DNA of 64,000 nucleotides from Anisakis pegreffii (GCA_035041965.1 JAPYMA010000640.1:1-64000), one strand, 5' to 3'. Shown: positions 10,752-35,056, numbered from the stretch's first letter. Translations and numbers: made by a program. The notes: generated by a model not told the origin, from the letters alone.

Positions 10752-13308
10752 CATTTGAGTTCATAATACTGCAACTGAGTAAGATATCAATTAAGATAAA
10801 TTAACTGAGCAGGAAACAATCGAAATGAATACACGTCTGATACAACAGCTGTTGATAACATCAGTGATGTAGCTGTACCAAGAGCAGATTACCGTATCTG
10901 CGTTTTGCTTCGATGAACTGATACGGTATTATACCTGTACTATGGAAGTGAAAAATAATCGAAGATGAAGTGAAAGATTCATCTCTGAGTGTTGAGTCTC
11001 GCTCCTAGTTCAATTACAAGAGGTGATCAAAATTAAGACAGTAATTATGGCTTGATATGTACCTGAAGGAACTCGATAAACTGAACAAATTATGGAGACA
11101 CTTCGTCGCATCTGCATGAAACTTTCTTTGAAATACTAATTGAATATACAGAGGTAATTTCAAGAAACTAATTTGATGTTAAATGGCAATGGTTGGTGAC
11201 GACGTTTTCCTATGAAGAATGTTAAGACTAAAATGAAATTCAAGTGTCTTTATGGTTCGTACTAAGAACAACCAACCAAATCTTTCCTTGCAGTTAACAA
11301 GTAATGAGCGAATAAACTTACATCTGCTGATACACTATGACTGAGCAGATGAATTTTGACACGCTGACTGACGAAATTCAGAGAGATATTAATATTTCAC
11401 ATTTTACTACAATTCACGTGAACTGATGCAAAGCACAACGAGTCACGGTCATCGAGATGATGTCGAGACGTTCAGATCTGCGATGGTTGTCACCTTACGA
11501 AAAAATTGTCAGCATCAACTGTTCTGGTCACAACTGATTCATTTTCGCTTTTGAAATCCTTCAGAACACCTCACTCTTTTACAACATTTCTCATCGACGT
11601 TGCTACAATTCATCTGATTCGTCTTCAATTCGAAAACCTTTCTGTTACACGGACAGAAAAGATGTAATTGCACAATTAAGCACTAGAACGCTTGCGCGGC
11701 AATCAGGTGTTTCTTTTCGTTTAGTTTCATTCAGTGTAGTCATAAACGTAGCACTAATTTGATCAAGGTTAACGGAATGCAAATTTAGCATCAAGAAACG
11801 ACATGCATTGCACAAGCCTCAGAGAATCCATGTGAATATGGTATTATAACTTTCATTGATGACACTGTGCGTGGATAGCTCTCAAATGCTACAGTTTATG
11901 TCACCAATTTAAGCACATCAAAATAGCAATGTGAACTATTTTTTATTTAATTATCGGCGAATTCAAGGACTTAAACGTGCACTGATTCTAATATACACAA
12001 GAAGAGTATTGCAATGAATTTTTGGACAGAAATGAATGCATGACTTTCATGATTAATGAAGACCATTCCCCGAAAAAGATTCATCTCACTGTAACGACAA
12101 TCAAACTTGTTTCGATTATACTTTATTGCATGTGGGATCCGAAGAAAACAGGCAGTTTAGTTTCATGTGTTCAGTAAACGCGACTCAATGACATTACTAC
12201 CTACATGCATTTGTCGTTAACATCTTCATACTTTACCTCAAACCAATAAAATTGCATGATGGCTTAATCTTAATCAGAGATAAAAATGTTTAATATATTA
12301 CAGCTAACGCAACCTGAAATTGAATCCGAATTTAAAAGACACTCAAATTTTCGGGGTTGATACAAAATTGACGATGCAAATGAGCACATAAATGTTTACT
12401 AATACAACAACAGATAGAAGCAATTTATAAATGTTTGCGATTACTAATCATAACAACAGATGAAGTAATTCGTCGATTAAGCATTGTGAATATAAATGGG
12501 AGTTCAAAATGAAAAAAAAAACAATGAAAATCTGCTGATCAAATGAAAGGAATGTGTTGATCACATCAGAACACAACATTTTGATCACAACCACAATCGT
12601 GAAAACGGTACAGAGACTAATTATACCCACAAAATATTGCACAACTGTCAGATGAAGTGTGTTGAATCAACACAACATTCTGCGCAGATAAATTATCACA
12701 AATTTATTTAGATTTATCGCTAATATGCACCATATTCATATCCTTTTGACGAGAAATTCGTGGGAACTCTTCAAATGTTCGCGACTATAAGGATTCGAAC
12801 TAATCTCTTGAGAAAATTCAAACGAATTTATCACCAACGAAATGTGATTGGAATATGTGAAGAATACAGTAAAAATTTGAGAGATAAAAAGCTAAGAAAG
12901 ATGAGGAAAATAATGATGAAACGAACTCAAGTCAAAGTTACGAGCGATCACTGATGTCATCGATAATGATACATTCAAATAGATTTCCGATACTGTGGTG
13001 CCACTTTGTGAATATCGCATTTGCAGCGAACATTTGAAAATTTTTTTGGATGGCATAATTCATGAGACAAATCTGATTATCACCAACCCCGAAAACTCTC
13101 GGAAACGAGCGATACCTATCTCGATAGTTTTGCAGAGGGATCAAGATGTTTGTGGATAGACTATTTTTACAGTATGGAAGAATTTATGAGATGTTATTCA
13201 ACAAGGAAAAAGTAACTGGTGAGTGTTGATGCATTGGAGAAGGACAGAGCGAAATTTTAAAATGATTAAACATCAAAATGGTGGAAGCATATTGACAAAG
13301 TGATGATA
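10752..13308. other. Intergenic, nothing supportable
   Basis: Lies between the 5' end of the 7TM receptor and the 3' end of the copper chaperone, both on the minus strand. The short frames present (for example a hydrophobic one at 12448-12642) lack splice context and similarity. Confidence 0.4.
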
Positions 13309-14499
13309 TTACGAAATGAGTTTACATGCTTTGCCAGTTTTTTGCAAAGTTTGAAGGATAGTGTCCGATGGCAGAGTGGTTGTTACAGTAATCTTCTTCG
13401 ATGGCAGATCAACATCGACTTTTGATACATCACCTGTAAGTAAACCAAAAAACTACATCAAGAATTCAATACAGATTATTTCTTTTCAAAAAAAACACTC
13501 ACACATCTACCATTCACAGCATTTTTATGAATTTTATCAACGAGATCACGATTATGAAGCTTGTAAATTTTTCTCGTTCGTGCACCTGCTCTTTTAAGTG
13601 ATATTAGCAATCAGTTGAGTGTTTCTATGCATCCTTAATTCACCGCTTTTTTTGAAGTTCCAACATTCCACCTGTTCAACTGATGTAGTTATTACAAAGG
13701 ATGCAGGAATTCATGCAGAATATGCCTACGATTATGCAAAAGTTTAGAAGAGTGAAACAATGGTAATGATGTTAAATGAAGTTTTTCGCACTAGTTATGA
13801 ACCCTTCGCGAACGCTGACACTGTTCTTGATTATGGGGATTGATAAAAAGAGTGTGTTTAATTTCAGCTCATCCCGTAGCAAGTCACCATATCATGGAAC
13901 CAGTACTAGTTCCATAGTAACCTGCATCCAATCGGCAACGAATGCCGTCCGTTAATTTCATTACTTCTGGATGCAGTGATGAAGTTCATGCCTGAGCTAC
14001 TGTCTCAAAGCAGAACATAAGTATGGTCTGTTAAAGTACAGTGATACGTTCCAGCTACATTTTACAATGCTGAATGACCGTTATGATCAAGCAAAAGTTT
14101 GACAAGATCGGTCTGCTCCCAAAATTGCACAGAAATCAACCAAAAGAAAACTGCATAGCATGTATTTGAGCGTACCCCCAAGTTTTGCTAATACTTTACG
14201 AGCCGTATTCGCACATCCTTCACAGGTCATATCCAATTCGAATACATAAGTCTGAAATAACCTTATTAATGCACTTCTCTTCAACCGATTTTGAAATGAA
14301 CAATAATGAAGTCAAAAGTCAATCCACTGATATGCGTGTGCTGAACATCTAATTATGTTCCTTTCAATGCATATGGCACATACGTTTAGCTCAATTGTTT
14401 CAGAAGATTTCAATTTTGAATGCGAACGATTCACAGAATGAAACGCATGAAAATTACTTAATCGAAATACATCAACGATATGAAACTAACGTTTGACAT
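13309..14499 (-). CDS. cuc-1: Copper chaperone, ATOX1/CUC-1 family
   Basis: A 69-residue HMA-domain protein in three coding exons: 14499-14491 (ATG plus two codons, MSN), 14251-14176 and 13433-13309. Phases are 0 then 1, with donors GTTAGT and GTACGC. Residues 9-15 carry the metal site as MTCEGCA (MTCxGCA in the family). The conserved KxGK loop near the end is present as KTGKACK. The length equals the usual 68-69 residues. By family knowledge it carries Cu(I) in the cytosol to the P-type ATPase of the secretory pathway. The tiny first exon is supported by the ATG, a donor type used by other genes here, and correct phase. Divergent from the CDK2AP homologue, 1.1 kb away. Confidence 0.88.
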
Positions 14500-15628
14500 T
14501 TCGGTTATTGTATACGAGGTTTATAGGCTCAAACGTATTCCGTTGAATGAGTATCACTGAAATTTTACACAAAAGTTATTTCCAAAGCGGTGTTCCAATC
14601 TACACGATATAAACCGGTAATGCTCCACAGTGAATTAAAAACGGACGGCGCAAAAGGACAACGGGACAACGAGAGATGTTAATCAACAAGAAGAATAAAG
14701 GGAAAAAAACGACAGAAGTACGTCTATTAATTGGATGATGGGCTCAGCAACCCACTTTGTTGGGCACTTTTGCGATCGACAATACGAATAAAGACATACA
14801 AAGACGGTTATATATTGAGTTGATTGATGAGTAAAAAGTCGGCAGTGATTAGAGGTACGATAGATCTATGACATTGCAAGATGGAGTGCGTGTGTGTGTG
14901 TTTATTGCAAACAGGTTGAAAATTGCGTTTGTCTGGTGTTTGTATCGATTGAGATGTGCACTGTTGAGAGCATCATGCTGCTTAAACGAAGCTCTTTTTG
15001 CGATACACTTCACTGACTAGTCGGAGTTCATACTCGGCATTTAGCAGTCATTCTTTTGCATACCAATACCATCGTTATCTTTTGTGATTAGCTTATCAGT
15101 TTTTAGCTTCAAATACCGAAGAGACGCGTCATGCAGTCAAATATCTACTTGAGTTTCAATTCCAACGATATGCATTTGATTATTCACATTCAAAACTCAC
15201 ATGAAAATGAGCTTTTGAAGGAAATTGATCGATTTTTTGAGTGTTCGAACGAGATTGTCTAGAATCGATTCATTTTTGTTGTTATGTAAAATAAAATTTT
15301 CTCGTAATTTTTTAATTCGGTTTTATTTTATTCGCTACGTTCATAAATAAGTGATAATAAAATGGGCGAGTAAAGTTCTCCTCACGTCAATGTTATGTGG
15401 ATCGGGAAAAATTCCGCTAGCCAGTAATGAAAAGGAAAGTGAATTGGGAGATAAAACAAATCAATAAAAAGACATAAAAGAAATTTGTGCCAAATTCAAT
15501 CAGAAACAAAGTGAGAATTGAAATCAACTCAAAATAATGTCAAGAAGAGCACTCCTCATCGTGATGAACATTCATCTTTGTTCGTTTATTCGTTGCGTCA
15601 AGAAAATTCGAATAAAATATTGCCATTA
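14500..15628. other. Shared upstream region of two divergent genes
   Basis: Separates the minus-strand copper chaperone from the plus-strand CDK2AP homologue and should hold both promoters. A short GT run (GTGTGTGTG) is seen at about 14890. No other element is recognised. Confidence 0.5.
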
Positions 15629-16524
15629 ATGAACAAGGTGTTTTTGAAGATGTCAGCAGAAGACTTAACAACGACGAGCACACCAACAACGACGGTCCAT
15701 CAACTAAACAGCAATCATTCATCTACAACCGCCACTCTACCTCAATATTCAGTTCCTGCACCTCAACTTGCTGGCACCTCCAAGTACAGTCAACTGTTGA
15801 GTGTTAGTCATCTTTATTCACTCATAAATCCACAGCATTCTGTGATATTTCCATTTTTACTTGATGAAGCTATTTGCTTTGTGAAGTGATTAATGCTTCA
15901 CAGAATTGTTCATTAACTGTGGTGGGATTTTTCGATTCGAGGATATAATGCGTCTTTTTCGGTTACGGGTGTCAAGGCAAAATGTTGGCTCGTACATTTC
16001 ATTCCAAAATTTCTGTTTCATTAGTGGAACTTAGAGAGAGGTTTCACTTGAGGTATACCAGTGGCTTAACCGTAATTTTGGAAAGGGTTTATCTTTTGCT
16101 TCTTTCTATTTATTTCCCCACCCCCTCTTTCATTTCCTCTTCTTTTCCCACATCCATCTCCCCTTCCCCCTTTTCCCTTGTCTTCTAACCTCCAGAGGAG
16201 GAAGGTCCCTGCGTCCCCTCTCCCCTCCTTGGAGATTACCTTCTCAGAAGCATCCGTTCTTCGAAGAACATTTTCACTTTATTAAAATTCACATGACTCG
16301 TTGAAATTGCCCAGAGTCTAGATGAAGAGTGGTATAAATGTTGTTGTTGTTGTTGAATCAATGAATGATCAAGTTTGCAGGTAATTGAGGAGTTAAGTAA
16401 GGATATTCGACCCACCTATACAGGTAATAAGATTTGTGCAGAACGTCTTAAGAGGAGTATCATACACGCTCGTATCCTCGTAAGAGAGTGCATAATGGAA
16501 ACTGATCGTAACGCACGTCAATAG
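15629..16524 (+). CDS. CDK2-associated protein (CDK2AP/DOC-1) homologue
   Basis: Two exons, 15629-15802 and 16381-16524, phase 0, 105 residues (human CDK2AP1 is about 115). The C-terminal half is diagnostic: KYSQLLS, then [32 protein letters not shown] and ending ETDRNARQ, closely matching the family block SQLLTIIEELGKEIRPTYAG...ERLKRGIIHAR. The N-terminal half is a low-complexity Thr/Ser/Pro segment. In vertebrates the protein binds CDK2 and is a NuRD complex subunit; the role here is inferred. The first ATG in frame is used; a second at 15650 is equally possible. An 18-base GTAATA...GCAG string inside exon 2 is coding, not an intron. DPH7 starts 377 bp downstream on the same strand. Confidence 0.9.
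16091..16193 (+). repeat. Polypyrimidine tract inside the CDK2AP intron
   Basis: A ~100-base C/T-rich stretch on the plus strand (CTCCCCTTCCCCC and similar) inside the 578-bp intron, well upstream of the acceptor at 16380. The frame across it is compositional. Confidence 0.7.
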
Positions 16525-16901
16525 AACTCGTATCACCGATCCATTTCACATTCGTTTCCGTTAATGTTTCGGTTATTAATTTGTTCTGCCACTATCCAAA
16601 TGCCAGTATTCCTGGATTATTTGATTGGTTATTATAAAGAATAATTCTTCTCAGTCTATTTCTTTCTACCATTTTCATTGATTGAATCAGTTGTGACATA
16701 CGCTTATTACTTTGTTTATTTCATTGCTGTTTGTCTGTACCAAATTTGTTTGTATCATTACTTGTTTGTATTGGAATTTGTTCATTGATAGTATCGATGT
16801 GCTAACCTTTATTGATGGGATGTGCTAACTTTTGACAATATCAAAATATTACTATTGAACATTTGTCAGTGTTGATTGTCACCAAAGGAATTCGTTGAAA
16901 A
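16525..16901. other. Short intergenic gap, possible intercistronic region
   Basis: 377 bp from the CDK2AP stop to the DPH7 start. ATTTGTCAG at 16861-16869 could be an acceptor for trans-splicing of the downstream gene. No canonical AATAAA is seen in the gap. Confidence 0.4.
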
Positions 16902-18342
16902 ATGCCACTGGAACCAATAGGACGTCTGATATTACCTCAGAGGCCAGCTGCATTGGCGTGTTATTCGAGTGAGAATATGTTCGTTGTATCAACCTATCAA
17001 CTGAACGGTCAGTCAACATCACGTGAAGGTGCTCTTTATATAATCAAAGATTTTGTCATCTCCGAAACAGTGCCGATGTCTGGTGGTGTATTCCGTTTTG
17101 AGTTCGACAATTCATTTGAACATATCTATACTGCGCTCACAAACGGATCTTTGGGCGTTGTCGATCTGAGGACGCTCTCCGTGAGCGACTTACCGGTTGT
17201 AGAGGATTGCATGTTGCTGAGTGTTTCGATTCGCAACGGAACGGCCGTGACATCCGATAATCATGGCTCAATACACGTTGTCGACATAGTTTCAGGTATA
17301 TTTTGGAAATTCCTTTTGATTTTTATGCGGTGTGCAAAATTCGGGAAGAGTTTCATTGATTGCTGTTTATGTGTCATTGGAAGATCGTTTATACGCATTC
17401 TTTCTAGCTTTTTAGGTTGTGTGCTATTGCCGTACGTGAAATGCACTGCAAACAATTGGATTTAATATTTCTCTTTTTCAGGTCAAACAAAATCATTTCG
17501 AGCCCATACGTTGCCATATACTGGTGAAGGTTGTGAAGTTTGGAGTGTGGCGTGGTTAGACGAAAATTTGTTGGTATCGGGTGGTGAGGACGGAATAATG
17601 AAAATGTGGGATTTGAGGATTGCTGAAAAAGCAGTGATGGTATGTAGGGAGCATTCGAGTGGGATTGTGTGCTTGAAGACTGAAGATGAGACGTCTTTAC
17701 TGAGTGGTTGTTATGATGAATTGATTCGAAGATTCGATAAAAGATCAATTGCGCGACCAGTGAATGAGAAGAACGTTCGTTATTGTCTTTATTCGATATT
17801 GTTTGAGCGATGCATGGAACTTCATCATTTATATGGGTCGTGTCATTTTTATTCTTATGCAATGTCATAAGCCTAGAAACATTTTGAGTACATGAATTTG
17901 TTTCTGCATAAATTTGTTCCTAATAAATTTATGAAATTCTCTTCAATGAAGTCTCGTAGACTAATCATTTCAAACAGAATCTCCATATAATTCTCCTATT
18001 CAAAAGAATCTGTGATTCGTTCTTCAAATGGAATGTATAAAGCGAGAATATTTCTTTTTGAGTGTTCATGGTGGCGTGTATGCTCATTGTTTTCAGCTTG
18101 GTGGTGGTGTTTGGTCCATAGAAAGTGATAAAGAAAGTGATAATTTACTGGTTGCGTGTATGTACAATGGATGGTGTTTAATTGATGCTGGAACATTTGA
18201 AGAATGCGAATCAAATCATCAGTTAGGTTCAAATCTTCTTTATGGTGCCTCTCTTTGTAAGAAATCTCGTGTTGTCGCATCGTGCACGTTCAACGATTAT
18301 GTATTATCCTTCGAAAAATTAACGATTTCTGAAGATAGTTAA
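16902..18342 (+). CDS. dph7: Diphthine methyltransferase DPH7 (WDR85) homologue, WD40 protein
   Basis: Three exons, 16902-17295, 17482-17774 and 18097-18342, phases 1 and 0, 310 residues. WD-type blades are recognisable: VWSVAWLDENLLVSGGEDG followed by MKMWDLR (about residues 147-172), then GIVCLKTEDE...LLSGCYDELIRRFDKR, and GGGVWSIESD...NLLVACMYNGWCLID (about 232-262). The order SGG(D/E)DG, GSYDE-like, GGVW, LLVACMxxG is the DPH7 signature, distinguishing it from generic WD40 proteins. By family knowledge the enzyme removes the methyl group from methylated diphthine on elongation factor 2 during diphthamide synthesis in the cytosol. The donor of intron 2 (AAC/GTTCGT) is weak but is the only one keeping phase. 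Confidence 0.87.
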
Positions 18343-20350
18343 AAGATAAAAGTACAATTAAAAATGATAGTATAAGTGAATGAATAAGTTGGTGTCGCGA
18401 ATATGAAACGCTCGTCTGAGATATTAAAATCGATCACGTTTTAATGGTATCGCTTCGATATGTGTGTATATTGGTTTTGCAGTCATGCATTCTGTCGACG
18501 ATCGCCTTTATATTCCCAATGAGAACCATTCACTCATTTCGGTACACCATTTATAGGTGATTCATCATGAATGAAGATAATACGTTTTCAAAGCATATTT
18601 CCATTTCGTTGAATTCTCGTTCACAACATTGTCCCATTTTGAACAAATTCATCGTACCGCTCTGAATAACAGTCGTGAAGAAATGTTTTCGGGAGGATTT
18701 CGAAAGCGTTCAAAACGTGATTCGAATTTTTGTCAAAAGCAGTAGTACCAAATGATACGTTAAGGGATTCTCCACAGTGAAAACAAGCTCAGAGCAGAGC
18801 GTAATTGATAATAAATTGATGAGTATGTATAATTGATAACTTTGCGTAATTGGTAACTGTGTATTTGTTATCAGAAATGATAAACAGTTTTTGTAACGAA
18901 TTATGTATCGCATCGAAGTACGGATATCGTGAAGAGAATGAACGTAACAAACTTTTATGTTCCATTCATTCCACATTCTTCTAATTTTATCTCATTTATG
19001 AACCAATTTTCATTCGTTTCATCGATTTGTCCTATGTAGATGGTTCGCACGATGTTCACGACGAATTTAGTTTTTAATGATGACATTCTGTTTTTCCGTC
19101 GGATTATTGTTAATTGCCGTTTGATTTGTTCGATTTTTATGATTTTGATAAACAAATTAATAATTTTTCATGTGTTGACTTTCTTTTTTGATTTCCCGAT
19201 TTTCACCACCATACATCATATGTTTACTCTTTCTGAGGACTTAGATTCAATGGTTATTATTATCTTATTTATTACCACTTACTTGTACAGTAATGATTTC
19301 AGTTGTTACTGTGAAGAAGGTTCGTATTTAACTGCTCGAGAGTGTTGATTTTCTGATTAAAAATAGTTTAATGAATGGCGGGTGCTAAGAAAAGAATAAA
19401 ATTGATCTTACGCAAATGATTCACGATTGTCTCGAAGCATTTCATTAATCATTCATCACACTCATTTCATTCAAAAATCAATTGCTTCTTCACTGAAATA
19501 TAATCAGATAGCACTGAAATATGAACGTTTGAGGATATCTGTAACAGAATTTGAAGCTGGGTAAGGTTGATTCAAGCACTGAACATACTTTGAAAATATC
19601 GCATAGTAGGAGCTTTTTCGAATTTCAAAAGACAGGAGGCATCGAGTGTTACTTTCGCTCAACTCTTACAAAGTTGATTGTCGAGCTAGCGATCTGCTCA
19701 TGAAAAATGTTTGATAGCTCGATGATGGTAACTGTTTAGTGAGCGTTTTCACTGGGAAGTTTGTATCTATAGCAACTGAGCACAAAATGTTGTGGCCTTA
19801 TTTCACTGATGCACAGGTCCGTGAATGTGATCTATTCACCGCAGTTTTGACATTTACATTCGAGAAAGAAGATGAAATTCAATACCAATAAATTTTCAAG
19901 TGACAAACGGAAATTGATTTTTTTCAAATTGACTACACTGAAATGAGATAAAGCGACTGTTTGGTATTAAGAAGCGTCGCTGATGACAATCGAAAATAAT
20001 CAAAAAACACAAACGTACCAAAAAAGCGCTTATTAAGTGAAGAGGTATGGTCCTCTTAAGTGCGTTTCAGTGCATCTCTTTGCTAATATTTACCATCATC
20101 TGTTCACATCTCATCTCATCTTTCTTCTAGTTCGTCATTATAATATTGCATTCAGTCATTACAATACGATCATATCCACCATTATCATTATTTTGCGCCA
20201 CTGAATGCGCACCAAACGATCCTCTCTCTCATAAAGCCTCTGCCTAAATCTTCAAATTTATTCGATTCATTGTCATTACTACATTTGATTAGGGCTGCTC
20301 ATTGTGACTCTTATTCAGTTTACGACGACACCTTTACGGTTTCTTTGCGT
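18343..20350. other. Intergenic, nothing recognised
   Basis: Two kilobases between DPH7 and the MAP kinase. A plus-strand frame at 19040-19348 and several minus-strand frames have no splice context or similarity. TTATTCAG at 20311-20318 could be the kinase 5' trans-splice acceptor. Confidence 0.4.
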
Positions 20351-22906
<2,556 letters not shown>

Positions 22907-25900
22907 TCTCATCGCGAGATAAAATGACATTATACATACGCATAATTAAGCGTATACATAAATTCACGTGTACGAATATCGAAATTTATTGTTATTGTAC
23001 AGTAAGACATACTTATGTACTGATTGTCCAACCGTGAAATGAAATTGCATTGTGAACGCTCTTTCGCGTTGTTGATATTTGTGCAACAATGAATATTTTT
23101 TGTAATTAATAACATTTTCAGAAACACACAATGAAATAAATTCAATAAAGTAGTCAGTTTAGTTGGAAAGAAACATAAATTTAACCTCAGAAAAGCATCA
23201 GCAATATTGATGAATAGTCATGAAGAGGGGTGATGCTCTCGGAAAACGTCTTCAAAAAGCATCAATACATGTGTGCTGCTATTATATCTGTAGTGATGTG
23301 CAACTGGATGAATGCATAAACCAACAATTGGATTGCACCACCAGTTAGACATATACACTTGAGAATATAGACTCTCGGAACAATCGCCCTTCTGACTTCG
23401 TATATTTACGGAGTGTGTATATACACATGCTGTGTGGCGAAAAAAATGCAATTAATATGATTTTAAATTTTATTCATTTTGCAATTACCTGATTCTTGTT
23501 TGTCTTGCTATATTAGCACTGAGCACTTGTATTGATGTGAATGTTTTCAGTGATATCTATACTAAACTCGTTGTTAATTTCCGTTGCGTTCCCGTTTTGC
23601 ATTAGTAAATCGCCGTTTTACTATAGAATCGGGAAACGATTATACAACAAGGAATGAGGAAGAATTGAATGGATTCGAGGAATGAGAGGAGGACTTATGA
23701 AATATGAGGACAGCGATGGGATCGTCTGTGAATCTGAAGGAGAAAATGATTTATTGGGAGGTTGAAAAGTGAAATGTTTTGAGTTATTTGGTGCTTCAAT
23801 GAATGGGTATTAGATGCAATATATAACGATGCAATCGGCAATAGAACATTCGTTTTTATGCTTGTACGCATTTGGTTGTTCCAAAAGACGACATGAGATT
23901 TGTTAGGAAAGCACTTTTATTGTTACTTCTTTTACTACTATTGGTACTTTTGTTATTAGTATTGTTATTATTTCACTGTTATCTTTTTACGACTGTTGCT
24001 TGTGGTCGAATGTTAGAATATTCGATTTTTACATCCAAAATACTCGTGAATTCTAAAATTAAACAGAACGCATCACATAATGTTTGATAACATTTGTTTC
24101 CGTCTTATTGGTAACTGAACAAGCAACAGCAATCAATGTAGTGCTCGAATTTTGTTATTTCGACGATTTTCAACTAATATTATCCTTTTGATCTTCACAT
24201 CAATCCGAGCAATTCAATCCTACCACCCTCTTTTCATACTTAATTAAATCCCTCTTCTCTGCTTTGTTCGTTCACTACGCATCCAGTTCAATCTCAATTC
24301 CACACAAGCTCTGCGAGAATGCGAGTAACTCGACTTGGTTTTTATAAGTTTTTTAAAATCCATAGCGTGTTCGATATTTGATCCTCTTTTTTTTTCGTTC
24401 ATTCCCATAAGCTTATCATGAAACACATTAGCTGAGTGCACTAACACAACTCATTTAAAAACCGAACGTTTCTAAATTATTCTCTTGACATTTGCTTATT
24501 CATATTTTTGTTTGTATTTGAGGATACGTATACTGTGAACATTCGGTTAGTGTTGTTTGCGACGAAAAACTTTGAAGAATATTAATATAGTATTGTATTG
24601 ACGGATGAATTTGAAAGATGGGATGAAGGTGATGAAATTATAAGGAGTTGTGCTGCTTGAACATATGAGGTTATCGGTGCGATAATTGAATCAAGTGAGT
24701 AATCATTTATGCTGGTGCTCTTTTCCCCTCGGGTAGTTGTAACCATTATAAGGTATCTTCTTGAGTGCTTTATGATCATGCTAACACTCCCTTAATAGTT
24801 GCTTAGAGACTTTCGTTGCCTTCTTATTGTGGTGATGTTATTCGGTCGATCAATTGAGCAGTACAGAGATGATGCGGAAGGGTGTTGCTGTGCTTGGATA
24901 AGCATTGTGAACGAAGAGCATTCAGATGGTTCATCAATCTCTTCTACCTACGAACGAATCAACATATGCATCTGAATATGTACGATAATTGAATAATCTG
25001 ATTTCATATCCGCATCTCAGCACTCGCCGCATGCAACTCTAAGATGTTTTACCTTTTAAGTACCATCACTGAACATTTCCCCACATCAACAAATTCAACT
25101 TGCCCCGTAATTGATTTATTACATAGCGTAGCACAAGCAAACTCATCACTTAACGATAAACTTGTTCAACGTTTCTAAATGCTTTTCATCACTGAATTCA
25201 TTTTCGTTACTCCGTTCACGTCGACTTCAGCCAACCTCAACCAAATCTTTACTGCGTTCGGTCCGTTGATCATTTCACTTTTTGCTCTCCCAACCCCAAG
25301 TTTATGATCTACATTGTAGGCAACTCGTGTCACCTAATTCATATCCCCTGCTAAGCGTATACCTCAACATTTGTTCCACTTTTTGGACACGCTCTTGAAG
25401 GTATTCGAAGCGGGGGTGTCGAATTTTTTGCATTAGAAACTATTGACTATGATGTTGCGAGGATGGTAATTCATGCTGGATGATTGGAAGCGATACTGAA
25501 ATATAAAACATTTGCGTTTGATATCGAAGACGAAGTTAGTTGTTCATTTAAAGTGATAATGGATAGTTCTTATTTTATCCAGTAGGAATTACGAAATTGA
25601 ATGAAGTGTTTCGACATGTCTCAATTGATCGCTTGTTCAAAGCGATGGCCAATGATTAATCGATTTGTGAGATGCACTGAAACCAACTGAAGAAGCTCAT
25701 CCGAAACTTTTGACTGCCGCTTAACTTTTGCCAAAACATACCCAAAACTGTTTAGAGAAGAAACCTGCACTAACTTGATCAGTGGATTCAGATTAAGCGT
25801 AATAATTGATTGCTGACACAAAAGTGTTAAGCATGCACGTTTGCTCATTTCTGTTGACGATGACGGAAATTGAATTGTTGCTGAAGATTGCAGTGGTTAA

Positions 25901-26187
25901 AAACAGTACTCTCAGTGCTGTCACTAGTCAACAGTTGTGATAGTTTTGACCCTGAAAACGTTATTCATACAAGTGACTGATATCATCACCACTAATAACA
26001 ATAACGGTAACTTTAGTGAAAGTTATACAATAGTATTACCAGCAATATGAACAATGCTAGTCAGTTTCATTGCGAGCATTTGTATAAGCATTTTCAGAAG
26101 CACAATCAGTTATTCATTATGGCTTCTTCCAAACAGTATTCGTTGTGGTCATTTGGAGTAGCATTTGTATAATGACGACAAACTTTC
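22907..26187. other. Long intergenic region upstream of the glutamate receptor
   Basis: Apart from the poly(A) signals there is a leucine-rich low-complexity frame from (TTA)n sequence at about 23905-23975, and an unsupported minus-strand frame (25621-25848). No gene is supportable. The receptor's promoter should lie in the right-hand part. Confidence 0.4.
23135..23149 (+). terminator. Possible polyadenylation signals of the MAP kinase
   Basis: Two AATAAA hexamers, at 23135-23140 and 23144-23149, about 230 bases after the kinase stop codon. Confidence 0.4.
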
Positions 26188-26189
26188 AG
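26184..26189 (+). promoter_or_regulatory. Candidate trans-splice acceptor of the glutamate receptor
   Basis: TTTCAG ending 16 bases before the ATG at 26206. It fits spliced-leader addition or the end of a 5' UTR intron. Confidence 0.45.
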
Positions 26190-26205
26190 CAGTTTTGCAT
26201 CCACA

Positions 26206-34059
<7,854 letters not shown>

Positions 34060-34209
34060 TCAGGATGAATGATCCGACTGCAGTCAGCTTCTGATTCAAA
34101 CACTCAAAAATGAATTATTCACTACATCCATTTATATCATTTTGCCATTTTTATTTTCGTCTAACATATACTCAAAATGTATAACATATACTTAAATGAC
34201 TTAAATTTT

Positions 34210-34357
<148 letters not shown>

Positions 34358-35056
34358 GAATGTGATGAAATAGTGAGCAGTGTAGATTGTCGTTGAAACG
34401 TTTTCACGATATGATGTAGAAGACTGCAGAACTTGCTTTTTTAATTAATGCATGCACACAAACAATATTCCATTTAGACGTTCAGTTTTGTTTTTGTGGG
34501 AAAAATTAATTGGTAATTAGAGACTGAGAGAAGGGAAAGTAGTTTTTACACATGAGTTGAGAAGCTTCAGAGGAGCGAACTTTCACGAAATAATTCAATA
34601 GAAAATGATCAATTCGCGGTGATTAAGGGCAAATTCCAGTTGATTTTTCGCGTTCAGTTAATATGACGATGAGTTGGGGAAAAATTCATGCAAAAAATTT
34701 CTTTCTGGTCAGAATCAAGGATGCAGATATGCTCCACTCGAACAATGATATGAATGCAAGTGAGTGATCAGAGTGAACCGTAGGAATGCGGTTGTCTCTG
34801 TTCCAGTTAGATTATTCTGATTATGTTTGGTCCATTAGAACGGAACGCAACAAGACGGAAATTCAATTCACTGGAATAGAATAGTTTAAACGAAAGAAGG
34901 GGATAGAACGGCCTGGGAATGCACGTGTAGGAACAGAACAGTTTCAAAAACGAGAATATAGACTAGAACAGGACAATCCGGCAAAAGTTCGACCATAATA
35001 TTTGCGAAGTTAGTTCCCACTCTTGAACAACATTAATTCGTTATTTATTAGACTAC

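Noticed and set aside
16424..16441. GTAATA...GCAG string that could be called an intron in the CDK2AP homologue
   Set aside because: It is only 18 bases long, and reading through gives [12 protein letters not shown], which matches the family.
23872..24087. Leucine-rich open frame resembling a signal peptide
   Set aside because: It arises from (TTA)n low-complexity DNA, with no splice context or similarity.
25621..25848. A 75-codon minus-strand frame upstream of the glutamate receptor
   Set aside because: No recognisable domain or splice sites. It could be chance.
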